Source: Sphaerosporella brunnea
Lineage: Eukaryota; Ascomycota; Pezizomycetes; Pezizales; Pyronemataceae
Direction of reading: 5' to 3'
DNA: 64,000 bases
Assembly (NCBI GenBank): GCA_008704415.1
Contig: VXIS01000023.1
Location: 62,001 to 126,000, forward strand
Numbering within the stretch: position 1 is the stretch's first letter; each line of letters begins with the position of its first letter. The notes under the pieces were generated by a model, which did no database searches, was not told where the DNA came from, and was given only the letters and a program-made list of their open reading frames with translations. Both the position numbers and the translations under genes were made by a program. Shown one piece after another: positions 10,980 through 21,831 of the stretch.

Positions 10980-11766
10980 ACCGCGTGCCCAAGAGCTTTG
11001 TTACCAGTAGATTGTCGGGGTGGGCGCGCGAGCGTTGTAGGTACGGGGGTGGGCGTGGGCGGCGAGCGGCGGAACGGCTCGATCCGGTGCTCTCGAGCTC
11101 CAGATTTGCGTTGTAACAGAGTACAATAGGGGCCAATCAGAAGTTTATCCTCACTCCCGTTCGTTTTGACTTTCTGGCAAACAGACGTCACTTCAGAAGC
11201 TGAACGGAGGTTATTGACACCCATTATTGCTTTGTACCCGCCGCCCGTCACTGCGGCAAAATCCAAACAACCCCAGCAAAGAATCACAGCGAATTGCTGT
11301 GCCTGTGTTCCGGATCGGGTGGAGAAGGAAGGAGAGGCAAAAGAGGATGACCAGGCAGAACAGGACGACGAGGTACAAGTGAACGACCAGGCAGAAGAGG
11401 ACAACAAGGCCGAAGGCAGAAGAGAACGACGGTGACCGGCAGGCCATGCATAAATCCCCACAGACCTACGTCAACACGTTTCAAGTCCACAATGGTGCAA
11501 ACGCCCACTCGAAGTCGGAAGCAGCGCCATTGCCAGAGCAACCTCCACGACTGGAGAGCAAACATGGCCTCGGGTTTCAAGACCGAAAAGAATTGAAATT
11601 CTCAAAGCGGGTATGCAACCAAGATATTATTATTGTTTACATAGATGATTGCTGACGCTGTTTCAGCCCTTGCAGACATGAAGAAGCTGCTTTTATCCGC
11701 ACAGAGGTGCCCCGCCGGCCAAGATTATACCCGCCATCTCCAGTTAAAGGCCTTTTTCTGTGTGCA
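10980..11766. other. no recognised gene; acidic-coding patch
   Basis: Around 11320-11420 the plus strand has a degenerate GAC/GAG/CAG-rich stretch reading EDDQAEQDDEVQ-like, which could be part of a lost exon. Nothing else is recognisable between this and the hAT element that starts at 11775. Confidence 0.4.
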
Positions 11767-12162
11767 GCTGGCACCAGGGTTGTCAGTAGCCAGCCGGCCG
11801 GCGCGGCTGGGCTGGGCTTCGAATGGCTGCCTTGGCAGCCGGGCTGGGCTATTTGGGCTGCAGCCATCGAACGGCTGCAGCCGGCTTCTTCACGGGGCGA
11901 CGTGGAGAGTTTGCTACTGCAGATAGATGGCATTGCTTTGAAAATAAAATAGAACGAGCGCACACACGATATTAGCAAAAGAAACAGCCCTCTCTGATTG
12001 CATACACTGGCTAACAAAAAAAAATACAATAGCGGGCTGGGAAAAAAGGCAGATTAATGCGGGCGGGGAAAAAAGGCAGATTAAGAGACAACGCGGGCGG
12101 AGAAAAAAGGAAGATTAAGAGGCAACGCGAGCAGGGAAAGCAAGATTCAACCATGTTGTGAT

Positions 12163-14455
12163 CTACTGTTCATGCTGCGCATTCCAGTGATGTAGGCAGG
12201 CGCATGCTTCGATAATATCCGGAAGAAGGCGGGCCCGGCAGTCAGAAATGGTATACTTGGTCTGGCTGAAAATTCTCTCCACTTCAGCGCTCATGGCATT
12301 AATGATGAAAATTTCCATAGCCATGATGAATAAATGGGGATAGACCCCGCGCTTCGCTTTCCAAAAAGCGAACATATCGTCAATGGTATCGTCTGAGGGC
12401 TCGCGGCACCATTTTTCATATTCATCTAAGGCAACTGGAGGTGTGGCTGGCAACGAGACTAAAGAATTGCTGGTTCTACCGGAACGGGTCCCTCTTGTAG
12501 AACGAACAGGTACTTTTGGCGGGGGGGTCTCAACAATTGAAGAACTCTGAGCCGCTTTTGAAGCTTGAACCCAGTTTGCAATAAATCCTTTTTTTGGTAC
12601 TGTTGATTGAGGCAACATGTCCGCACTCTTGTATCCTGTTTGCCAAAGCTCCCGGACCTGTTTCTTGAGTGATTCCATCATTGGCTGGTGAAATGGTTGG
12701 CCTTCAAGGTATGACCATTTAAAACGTGGATCCAAAGCAATGGCTGCGCTGTAAACAGGAATTTTCTGCAATTTTTTCAAATATTTTTCCAACTTATCCA
12801 CCCCGTTATTGAGCATTGTCGCAACGATGCTATTGACTGGACCGTCTAAATCCTTCTGGCGGAATTCTTTTTCTTTGGTAATTAAATGTAGGCGCAAACA
12901 GTCCAGACTGGGTATGACTTCCGATAAAACACCGTGTGTTCCTGCAAGAGCATGTCCTTGCAAATCGAGGGTTGCAGCTTCAAATGGCTGAAGAATTTCC
13001 GTCAAAGCAGCAAGAACTTGCCAATCAGTGATTGTTAAGCGGTCTGTATCAAGCTCTGCAGACTCGGCAATGAACAAGTTTATAGCATCCTTCAAAAGCA
13101 AGGCACGCTTGAGCATTTGATACGTTGAATTCCAGCGTGTATCATTGTCACTGATGACTAAGAGCTCTGAAGCCTGGGCCATTGGCATAGTATTTTGTTG
13201 ACAGCTCAAAAACCGCTGGATACGCTGCGGCGTACGGCGAATGAACACCACAATAATTCGTAAACGTCCTAATGGTCCTAGCTTCCGCCACTCATTAATT
13301 CTATCTTGTTCTTTCTTAATAGCTTCCTCTTCGCCTTCGAGGGTTTCAGAATCATCGCCAATTGTAAAGTCGACTCCTTTTCCAAAGAGAATGGCTTTAC
13401 AAATCAGATTTAGTATGTGTCCGAAGCAACAGAGCCGGCTGCTCGCTGCATCGAAGACAATTTCGATTGATGATAAATGCTTCTCCAGGTAATACAGTGC
13501 CGAGTCATTGTTTGTTGCATTATCCAGCGTGAAATAGCCGATTTTCTTTTCCAGTCCAGTTTCGCGGATCAATTCCCAGAAAACCGCTGCTTGATTCTCT
13601 CCGCTGTGCGCTCCCTCCATTACACGCATGCCCAATAATGACGCCTGTTTCCTCCCATCCCCCGTCATCCAGTGGGCAATAATTCCAAGGATTGGGTATT
13701 GATTTGGCGATGTCCAGAGGTCAAACGTCCAATGTACCCGGAAAGGTGACTGTTGTATTTTTTCCACAAGATTCTTTCGTGCCACGCTGTAAATATCCAG
13801 GACCCACTTCCTCATGGTGACGTGAGTATCAGGCAACACCTCCAGGACGCGGCAATTTAAAAAATTCATCAGGTTTCGAAAATCCGGGTTCTCAACCTCC
13901 AGAAAGGGCTGGTTGCTCGAAGCTACCCATTTCACCAGCAAAATTTTAAACTGCTCACGATCAACTGGTGGAAACTGGTATTCGAGGCTTCTATCCTGAG
14001 GATCTTCAACCAGAATTGGTCCATTTTTATCAATTGAGTGTGCGGTCAACAGGTGCATTGACGGTTTGTCAGTTGATCCCCCTGTCATCTTGTACTCTCT
14101 CGGCGGCGCTACATTCTCGAGCGGGCCTACATTATTCAAATATTAGCGCTCGCTCATCTTAACCTACCCCAGGCCTTCTCTTACATTGATCACATATCCA
14201 CCAATCTACGCCATTCTTTCCAACAATTTTTCCATACTTATAAATGTGAGAGGTGAGTGGCCGCTTCTTGGCTCCTCGCAAGGCTGCTGCATGGTCTATG
14301 GACTCGGGGGTGAACGCTGTGGATTGAGGTCGCTTCAGGTTGTCAGCAGGGCGGTGGGCCCCGGACTCAGACTCCGACTTCTGGTGCTCCTGCAGGCCCT
14401 GGGATGGTGGTAGAGGGAGGGAAGGTTGGGCGCTGAGTGTGTTAAAGTGGTTCAT
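12163..14455 (-). CDS. hAT-superfamily transposase with BED zinc finger (two exons)
   Basis: This enzyme cuts and pastes its own element by DDE/RNase H-like chemistry. Exon 1 runs 14455-14164 and exon 2 14126-12163; splicing keeps the frame and gives 751 residues. Exon 1 ends with the first half of a BED zinc finger (WICDQC). Exon 2 opens with the second half (MHLLTAH, an H-x4-H pair), so the intron splits the finger. Counting codons from 14139, the catalytic-core marks are WTFDLWTS (Asp about 140), YFTLDNATNND (Asp about 206), a C-x2-H pair in CFGHILNL (about 238-241), DTRWNSTY (about 333-340) and the C-terminal SAEVERIFS (about 617-625). Start: the first in-frame ATG of exon 1 is at 14455; the frame stays open upstream only through a GTG. 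No internal stop is seen. The putative intron is short (37 nt), with a second in-frame acceptor 18 nt further on. Confidence 0.93.
14109..14163 (-). other. predicted intron of the hAT transposase
   Basis: Read on the minus strand, the donor is GTTAAG at 14163. A GCTAAT branch-like motif follows about 16 nt in, and two acceptors end at 14127 (37-nt intron) and 14109 (55-nt intron). Both keep the frame because they differ by 18 nt. The longer form matches usual basidiomycete intron length; the shorter uses the first AG after the branch site. Confidence 0.65.
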
Positions 14456-14698
14456 TATTGCGCAATGATTAACGGGTCTCGCAACTTGAAGTGGTCTCGC
14501 AACCTGAAGGGGTGGGGAACGACCGTGGGGTACTAGTAGATCGCTCACTGACGATCACTCGATGATGCAGCCGTTGCAGCCTGGCCAGCCGGCCGACGCG
14601 GCTGGCTACTTAAAAAGCCGGCGCGGCTGGCTGGGCTATGAAGCCAGCCGCGCAAAGGCTGGCTATTTCGGCCGGCTACTGACAACCCTGGCTGGCAC

Positions 14699-14992
14699 AT
14701 CCCTGGCTCGGCGGCGGCTGCTGCGCAGAATGGTATAAGGAGCGGGTTTATAAGAGTCACCGGCGCGTCTCACAGCAACAGCCAGAGGCAGACTCGGTGG
14801 GTGCAGCAGGAACGGGGCGTAGCAGCGGCCGCGGGGGAGGCATGACGACAGGTTTACATAAAATTGATTGCCTTTTTCTGTCCAGGGTCCCCGCCACTTC
14901 GCACGCTTCGACCAATTTCTGCGCCCTCCGCACGCTGTTAAAGTCACGGAGACTCTCAGCGACGGCTCAGTTCAAAGCTGCCTGCACCATAG
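14699..14992. other. no recognised gene
   Basis: Flank of the hAT insertion. Nothing was identified. Confidence 0.4.
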
Positions 14993-15511
14993 CTCATTTT
15001 GATCCGGAGAGCCACAGGACCCTCCGCACGGCCACCGCACATGACAACCATCCATGGGGGGATAGATTTGAAGACACAGTCAGAATGAACGTACTTTGGT
15101 GCGCTAAATCTGAAACTCTGAGCTCATTCCATACAGAGTAAAGGCCGGTAACACATTTTGACCTGGACAGCGACAGGAGCCACCGCTGGGCCACAACCCA
15201 TGGCATCTATTCATGGGGGGATGGGTTTGAATAGACAGGAAGAATGAGCGTCCTTGGATGCCCTAGATCTGTAAATTTGAGCTCATTCCATAGAGAGTAA
15301 AGGCTGTTAGCGCAGTTGGACCCGGAGAGCCACAGGGCCTCCCTCCTTGACAACCATCCATGGGGGGATAGATTTGAATGAACAGAAAGGTTGTGCGTCG
15401 TTGGATGCTCTATATCTGTAAGCTTGAGGTCATTCCATGGAGAGTAAAGGCCGGTAGCTCATTTTCAGCCGGAGAGACCCAGGACCCTTCACGGGGCCAC
15501 CCCACTCGACC
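14993..15511. repeat. ~155-bp satellite, array 2 (about 3 copies)
   Basis: Same family and orientation as the array at 88-705. GATAGATTTGAA-type anchors lie near 15060, 15220 and 15366, with GAGCTCATTCCATA phrases between them. Confidence 0.9.
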
Positions 15512-15715
15512 GCTTCTGTCCAAACGCCGCCTTATAAACTACTTGATTGACCCAATATAAACACGTAGTGGTATCACTGGGAGTTTGATCGAAAACATGC
15601 AGGCAACGGAGTGACCGAATCAACGGTGATAGCGTGTGATCCGCCGTGGTGAGAGAGATGGTTAGCTTAGGATTTGATGCTCCACAAAGTGGGTAAGCTC
15701 TCGCAGAAACTCAAT

Positions 15716-15868
15716 CTATGGTGTGAGGGGCTCGAAAGGTAGACCATCGCTTGAGGGGGTTACACAGTGGGCCCTACATCTTACTGAGGTGCGGGTGACA
15801 TTCGATGAAAATGTCCCGCAAACAAGACTGGGTAAGGATAATCTGTTGCAAACTGGCTTTCTCGGCAT
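15716..15868 (-). CDS. short divergent reading frame starting MPRKP, unknown
   Basis: A 50-codon frame starts at an ATG about 95 bp from a TATATA core on the other side of a shared promoter. Its leader and first codons (MPRKPVCN) are clearly homologous to the start of the broken gene at 33452 (MPRKPLSN). That conserved ATG, leader and TATA spacing argue that the start is real, but the frame stops after 50 codons. It is likely a truncated remnant or a first exon. It is too short for any domain to be recognised. Confidence 0.4.
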   Translation of the reverse strand: MPRKPVCNRLSLPSLVCGTFSSNVTRTSVRCRAHCVTPSSDGLPFEPLTP

Positions 15869-16080
15869 GCTTGATGGACGGATAAGGACGAGTTAGAGAG
15901 AGAGCGATTGGAGGAGTGATATGCTGTGATGGAATACCGAGTGATATCTCATGATGCCGGAAGGGTATATATACGCACCTAGATTAGTCTCTTAGAGTGT
16001 AACCGTCAATTTACCTCGACCCCTCACCACCATCTCTTTCACGCTTGATCTCCACACGGTGACCACTTTCAACATAAGCG
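15869..16080. promoter_or_regulatory. bidirectional promoter, copy 1
   Basis: The self-complementary core GGGTATATATACGC sits at 15963-15976 between the divergent frames at 15868 (minus) and 16208 (plus). About 200 bp around it match, in inverted orientation, the sequence at 33247-33451. The match includes CTCTTAGAG and CTTGATCTCCACA-like words on the plus-gene side and ACTCGTCCTTATCC on the minus-gene side. Conservation on both sides of a symmetrical TATA core suggests a functional divergent promoter. Activity is inferred. Confidence 0.6.
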
Positions 16081-16207
16081 AAGGTCTACCTTGAAAGCGC
16101 CCGTACCATTCGTCCTGTTCCTTGAGTCGCCCACCCACACCAACCGCAGCAACCGCCCGCGCCCGTATCGCTTGACAAGCTTCGCATCTCCCCACGCTGG
16201 CGCCAAA

Positions 16208-17067
16208 ATGATGAAATTCGCTCGCGTCATCCGCACCTTCACCACCTCATCGGCTTGCTGGGAACGGATGCAGCGTCCTCTATGCGCTAGCACTCGCGCT
16301 GCCCGTCGAGAGTGTGCCAATCAGCTCGCAGTTCTTTCCTGCTACCCGAGGTTTTCATCGTGTTCCAGCGCACTGGCCACGGGTGACAAGTGTACTCCGG
16401 GCCCTATTGACACCCGAAACGACGAGATTGCAGCGCTCCGAGCACAGGTTCAGACACTGAAATGCAAGGTGGCATCTCTTCACATTGCTGTTACCGAATT
16501 CCGCACCGTGAGTGCGCCGATGGCGTTCATCCTGTGCAGCAAATACTGGATGAAGCACCATGTGCTTCCTAAACTTCACACGGATCCTCACAAACTGCAA
16601 AAGGACCTAGACGTCTTATATGAGGTGTTCCACGCACCTGTGGAGACGGGGTTTGAGTTGCCACGCTTCCGTCCGGGGCGCCGAGTACCGCCGTCCCTCC
16701 GGCTGTCGTGGGAGAAACTGGATCATTGCACCTTCATGATGATGATGCACAAAATCCAAAGGAACGATATTGCGCCTCAGCTCGGAATCGATGCCGTTCG
16801 CGCTGCCATCGAAGCGTGTCCAAAAGTATGACGGGAGAGATCGGGAGTTGGTCATGACCTGCACTTTCAAGCACTTTTGGAAGGTCACGCCGCTGGTGTA
16901 TGACAAATTGTCAGAGGCTGCAAAGGACAAACTCCGCCTCCGCAGCATAAAAACCTGTATGTCACCGTTGTGGCTCAGACTCATGGCTGATACTGACGCT
17001 GAATATAGTGCCGCAAGATGAGTGGGTCGCCATATCGGAGAGGTTAAAGCCCTGGTACGTGGAATAG
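16208..17067 (+). CDS. three-exon gene, unknown protein with short coiled coil
   Basis: Exons 16208-16825, 16872-16956 and 17009-17067 join in frame to about 253 residues. Intron 2 (16957-17008, 52 nt) is textbook: donor GTATGT, branch ACTGAC, acceptor TATAG. Intron 1 (16826-16871) uses GTATGA and ends in CAAG; an alternative acceptor 12 nt downstream also keeps frame. The first ATG is at 16208 in good context (CCAAAATGATG). The N-terminus (KFARVIRTFTTSSA) is basic and hydroxylated with no acidic residue, resembling a mitochondrial presequence. Next comes a heptad-like stretch beginning DEIAALRAQVQTLK. The C-terminal half is rich in charged and aromatic residues and ends KPWYVE. No family was recognised. 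It is expressed, if at all, from the divergent promoter at 15.96 kb. Confidence 0.6.
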
Positions 17068-17838
17068 AAGAATCTGACAGGTTGACTGGAGGTGGGAGTG
17101 TATCCACCGGCAGGCGAAGCGCTTGTCAGAAAAACCACACATCAGATATCACGTCATACTTAATCCGTTTTACTTGAGTGTATATGTGTGGTTAATAGGC
17201 GGTCTGGCCGTCAAGCGACCGAAAATGCAATTCAATTCCTCACTTTGTAGTCCCGTGTATCATCAAAGTTGCAGCGACTACCGAGTGCGTGTCAGCGTGA
17301 AGTAATGCTTAGTGGGCGACTGCGGATCCGAAATCATAGTTTTTCGCTTTAACAAAGCAGCGGCGGGCTGCAATTGTCAGGGAAGGGGACATTGAATCGT
17401 GTGCAGAGTGCAGCTGGTGGTGATTGGGCGGCACGCGCTGGGATAGTGGTCGGTTGCGCGTTGGCGAACCCAGAGGCGAGTGATGGCAACTGATGGGATT
17501 ACATCGCATCCAATTTTCGCGACCCCTCGATGATCCCGGGCGATGAGGACTGAGTGTTGATGTCTCTGAGAACAGTGCGCTCTCAACCCAAGCATCGTCA
17601 AAAGGCGTGGCTATATGAGCCAGGCCATCCAGAGGACGGGATGACTGTCAGGAGAGCATGCGGCGTTTTAGGCGCCGGAAGTCGGCCTTGGGGAAGCTGT
17701 GGGATTGAGCGGCCTGTCGACTAAACGATATCCGCGCACATCGAGGAGGGCTTTGCTAAGCATGAACTACCCGGGGATGGTCTGTATAGAATCTTGATGC
17801 ACCACGTTCAATTCTGCAATTGCGGGGTCACCACAGTT
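17068..17838. other. no recognised gene
   Basis: Only short frames are present; no repeat or RNA gene was recognised. Confidence 0.4.
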
Positions 17839-18704
17839 CGTGGAAATAGTGTTGCACACGAGCCCGACAGGTGGATCGAGCCAGCTTGCATCTTGTGTTG
17901 GCTCGTCCCGCGAGCCAGAGCCGAACACAAACTGCTCGAGACCGGCTCGCGCCTGCCACATAAAACCACGTTGAAGTGGTCCATTTCGGTAGCAGCGCAG
18001 TTATGGAACGCGCTCCCTGATATTTATCACTATCTTACGCAGGTTATATCATTACAATACATCCGTCAGATCGGAACCTGAGTTTAGAATAGCTTCCACA
18101 GCCGAATCCGCACCCTCCTCATCATTATCATGATCGCCCTTCATATCCCCACTTTTCCCACGGCTGAACGCTGGTTTGCTTCATACAACGCTCAAGCAAC
18201 GAGAGCGTGCTGCTGGACTCTTCTCGCAAGCGTTTTTGTTTGTTTATGATAATTTCACCCACACTGAAAATCAGCCGTCTGACATCAACCCGAAAAGTGT
18301 TGTTCGCAGGGAAAGCTAGACGGGTATATGGCGAGGTTCCCTGGCCATTCGAGCGATGGTTGGAAATTTCGTCTCATTCAGCTTGCCCCAGTGGACAGGG
18401 TTGGTGCCCAGATCAGCCGGTAATTCAGACAGATAGCGAGCCATTTCTGTTGGCCCCATCAAGCAGTCTCTGGTCTCCGTGCTATATTACGGAGGGGTGT
18501 AGCGTTAACAAGAGAGATGGGTTCGAGGTTAGGAGGGAGATAGGGTTGAGACGGTGTGATGGGGATGCTTTGGTCGCTGTACCCTGTGACAAAGCTCAAT
18601 CCCAGCTCGAGCCTGAACTGCTTTCGTTCGAGCCGGCTCGAGCTAGAAAATTTACGTTTCGATCCGGCTTAATATCGAGGCTCGTGTGCATCACTACGTG
18701 GAGA
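17839..18704. mobile_element. non-autonomous hAT element, family B-like (17847-18696)
   Basis: The left end TAGTGTTGCACACGAGCC and the inward-read right end TAGTGATGCACACGAGCC differ at one position in 18. The flanking 8-mers are CGTGGAAA (17839-17846) and CGTGGAGA (18697-18704), a 7/8 match expected for an ageing target duplication. GAGCC/GGCTCG words cluster inside both ends (17860-17950 and 18600-18665). The 850-bp interior has no transposase. Confidence 0.82.
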
Positions 18705-19288
18705 TCCATGTCATGATGATGCTTCATGACACCACTTTGCCTACAGTCACCAATACTCGACGCGGCATAAATCCCGACTTTTTCACCGCATCCCAAAGCG
18801 CTGCTCCATACCTGTGGCGGCCAGCGAGGGATAGCGTCTTCCCTAACCCGGAACGTCGACCAAGAATAACCTTGCTGGACATCAGAAAACCTCACAAGGA
18901 TTGAAGTGAATTGAGCTGGCGCCAGGCTTACCAAAAGACTGCCTGGACCAGAAATGTTAGGGAGAGGAATAGGCGAAGCAAGGCTCACACTTTGTGGCGA
19001 GAGGTGCATCAATGCCACCTCGATCTGTGCAGGAGCGGTTTCGTGCTGGATTCGTGAGTTGCCACCTCTGTCTGCCGCACGTTTCAGCGACTGAAGCGTC
19101 AAGGTTGAAACTTTTGGCCTGCAAGTTTTTTTTCTGGACGCTTTGTCAGGGAGTCTTTCGGCGCGTCCATTTCAGACGCGGAGCTTGTCTTCCGTTCCAA
19201 ACATCCCAAGGTTGAGCGAAATAGAATGACCCCTGCTAACGGACAAAATGCTCTATTTCCCGGGTTTCCGAACGCGCCCCTGGGATGC
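18705..19288. other. no recognised gene
   Basis: Nothing was identified beyond short overlapping frames. Confidence 0.4.
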
Positions 19289-19703
19289 GATTGATCACTC
19301 GAACGGGGCTGGGAGGGGATTGATCACTCGAACGGGGCTCGGACGAAACGTGATTGATCACTAGAACGGGAGGTGGGATGGGATTGATCACTCGAATGGG
19401 GCTGGGATGGGATTGATCACTCGACCGTGGCGGGGACGGGCCTGATCACTCGAACGGGGGTGGGGGGGATTGATCACCCGAACGGGGCTCGGACGGAACG
19501 GGGTTGATCACTCGAACGGAGCTGGGATGGGGGTGATCACTCGAACGGGGGTGGGATGGGGTTGATTACTCGAACGGGGGTGGGATGGGGTTGATCACTC
19601 GAACGGGGGTGGGATGGGGTTGATCACTCGAATGGGGATCGGACGGAACGGGTTTGATCACTCGAACGGGGCTGGCACGGGTCTGATCACTCGAACGGGG
19701 ATA
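19289..19703. repeat. minisatellite, 14 units of about 27-32 bp
   Basis: Fourteen successive units follow the pattern TTGATCACTCGAACGGGG + GCTGGGATGGG, with a variant second half CTCGGACGGAACG in units 2, 7 and 12. Each unit carries a TGATCA palindrome (one has TGATTA). The array is G-rich on the plus strand. It has no coding function. Confidence 0.95.
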
Positions 19704-20970
19704 ATACCGAGTGGTTCAATGTGACAAAGAATAACTCCGAGAGACCCCTCAGAGGCTAAACATTTTGGACCCACGAACTTTTGTTTTTCGTAATGTACCT
19801 CTGGTGAAAGCATGATCATAGGATTACTGAATTAGGACGCCTTTGTAACGCTTGCCAGCTGGTCTTGCTGTATCCGGTACATACCATTCCTCACAGCATT
19901 GACGCCACTATGCAAGCCTGGATTTCGCACATACATCAAAGAAGGTGGTGCATTCGGTGACCTCGTTTCCTGGGTCCGGCGATGTTAACACAATCAGAAG
20001 TGACAATTGGTGGCCATTCAGCTTTGAAAAACTGCAAAGGGTAGCCAAAATACTATTGCCAAAGCGTCGCACTCAAATGTAGATCTGAGACTGAATTTTT
20101 TGAAATATTTTCTCAGTCGTTTACCAGCATTCGCCCTGAACGTGCATGCGGGCCGGGTCGACATTGAAAGGTCAGTTCCATGAGCACTGCGAGATTGCAA
20201 GTCACCAATATGCGGTCAGCGGAGTCATGCTGTTAAGACACCTGGAAACGTAATCGCTGACTTCATCTGACCTTTTTGCTGGTAATGATGTTGATTGTCG
20301 GTCTGCCACCGCTGACAATCATGACAGATATCCGCCCCTAGCTTGTCTTCCACCTTATTGATGCTATCTCGTAGGTCCACTGTGGCCACTCAAGTGCACC
20401 AAAGAATGTAGAAACACTTGAGGAGGAGCGACGGTTGTATTGAGCTGATTATCTAGCTACAAAACCAGGAAGACGGGCGCCCTATGTATTCAGACGCCCT
20501 GGCCTGTCTATCCTCCACACAAGAATTAAATCCTCGCTACATATTACAGTGTCGTGTTGACGGGTAACGCACATTGCCTGCGCGGGCGCGGTCGTGAGCA
20601 CGGCAGGCTCTGATAGCCTTCTTTTATCAAGGTCGCTGTTAGACTCTTTTTCCGGAGCTGCAACGAACAAAAGGTTCAAAAGAGGACAAAAGAAAAGAAA
20701 ACAAACCCGTGACGATAGAAACTATATCCATAGCCACCTGGGCCAGGCCATTTCTTTCCTTCCGATTACTCCTCACTGATGGAATAGGAAATGGGCGGCA
20801 GCTATACTACAAGGAGAATATGCGGCGAGACGAGGAACGCGGAGCGTCCGAGGGAGATGAGGAAGGAGTCGGATATCCGGATGTTTGGCATTTGAAAATT
20901 GTGGATTGCGCAATACACTGCATGTTTGTTACTTCTTGTTTTCTGTTTACTTCCGCGGAGTGGAGGATCT
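19704..20970. other. no recognised gene
   Basis: Short frames only; no repeat partner or conserved motif was found. Confidence 0.4.
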
Positions 20971-20974
20971 TTCA

Positions 20975-21345
20975 GTATATAAGGAGGCGTCGACCGCCTT
21001 GGTGAAGTGAATCAAGCACAAGCACTTCTACCTCTTTTTGAGTTCCAAACCACAGTGCCATTATCGCTTTCTATCACTTACTGGATGAAAACGAGTCATC
21101 GTCTTCTGCCACGGATTGACCAACTTTTGAATCTCGCCAAAATTAAAGAGAACCTTCTCTTCCTGAAAAGCGCTGCAACTGGCCGCCACAGCCACCCAAG
21201 GTCATTCCAGCGAAGTCTCTTGTCCACAGAACCCCAAGGTACGCGGATCTGGTGCAGCTACTTGTCGTACTCCATGAAGTGGTGCCCTTTAGGCCGCAGA
21301 TACCGCTGTTGCGTGCACAGCGAGATGAAACGGTCAGTTGTATAG
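20975..21345 (+). CDS. possible gene start: TATA box and 86-codon frame, unknown
   Basis: AGTATATAAGGAGG near 20973-20986 resembles a TATA box. About 100 bp downstream an ATG at 21085 opens 86 codons beginning MKTSHRLLPRIDQLLNLAK and ending at 21345. The spacing resembles that of the promoter at 33350. Beyond the stop, the frames at 21380-21870 remain open in pieces, so this may be the start of a broken gene. No domain was recognised. Confidence 0.25.
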
Positions 21346-21831
21346 AGCAACCGTTATCAGCAAGTGCCGGTAAAAACAGTGTCCCCCAAGACCAAGAGGC
21401 GCAGCACAGTGGTGCTTGCAGGCTGTGCTCTTTTGCGCCCCTGCGGGCCCACAGTTTTGCGGTCTGGAATTGAGCCGGGGGTTGTAGCTCATCTGAGATT
21501 GTAGTTGGGTAAGAAATCCCTGCATTGGTCTTCGAGCCTGGTTGACAACGAGGTCTCCAACCCTGTGGGCGGATCTGCAGGTGATGCTGAATTGCTGGCT
21601 TCACCTGATCACTTCATAGCAGCTCCTGCAGCTGATCCTATTCTTCGTGAGCGGGCCGTCACTGAATTACGCCCAGAATACAGCGGCAAGGAGGGCTGGA
21701 GAAACAGAGATATTATTGCGGCTGGTGATTGGTTTAAAAATACTTTGAAGGCGGAAATATTTATGGGATTGGATGGAGGAGAAGACGCTTCGGTACCAGC
21801 TATTTCACTGAGTAGACATGATACACAAAGA

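Larger units (their letters stand above)
11767..14698 (-). mobile_element. complete hAT transposon (11775-14690)
   Basis: The 2,916-bp element is bounded by 17-bp perfect terminal inverted repeats, CAGGGTTGTCAGTAGCC at 11775-11791 and its reverse complement at 14674-14690. It is flanked by a perfect 8-bp target duplication GCTGGCAC at 11767-11774 and 14691-14698. GC-rich subterminal blocks built from GCCGGC/CGGCTGG words lie just inside both ends (about 11793-11885 and 14565-14672). The single gene inside, on the minus strand, is an apparently intact BED-finger hAT transposase. Intact ends, duplication and gene imply a recent insertion that may still be mobile. Confidence 0.93.

Noticed and set aside
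10976..11461. 161-codon minus-strand Ser/Leu-rich frame
   Set aside because: Its composition is the antisense of a GAC/GAG-rich stretch on the plus strand, a typical shadow frame.
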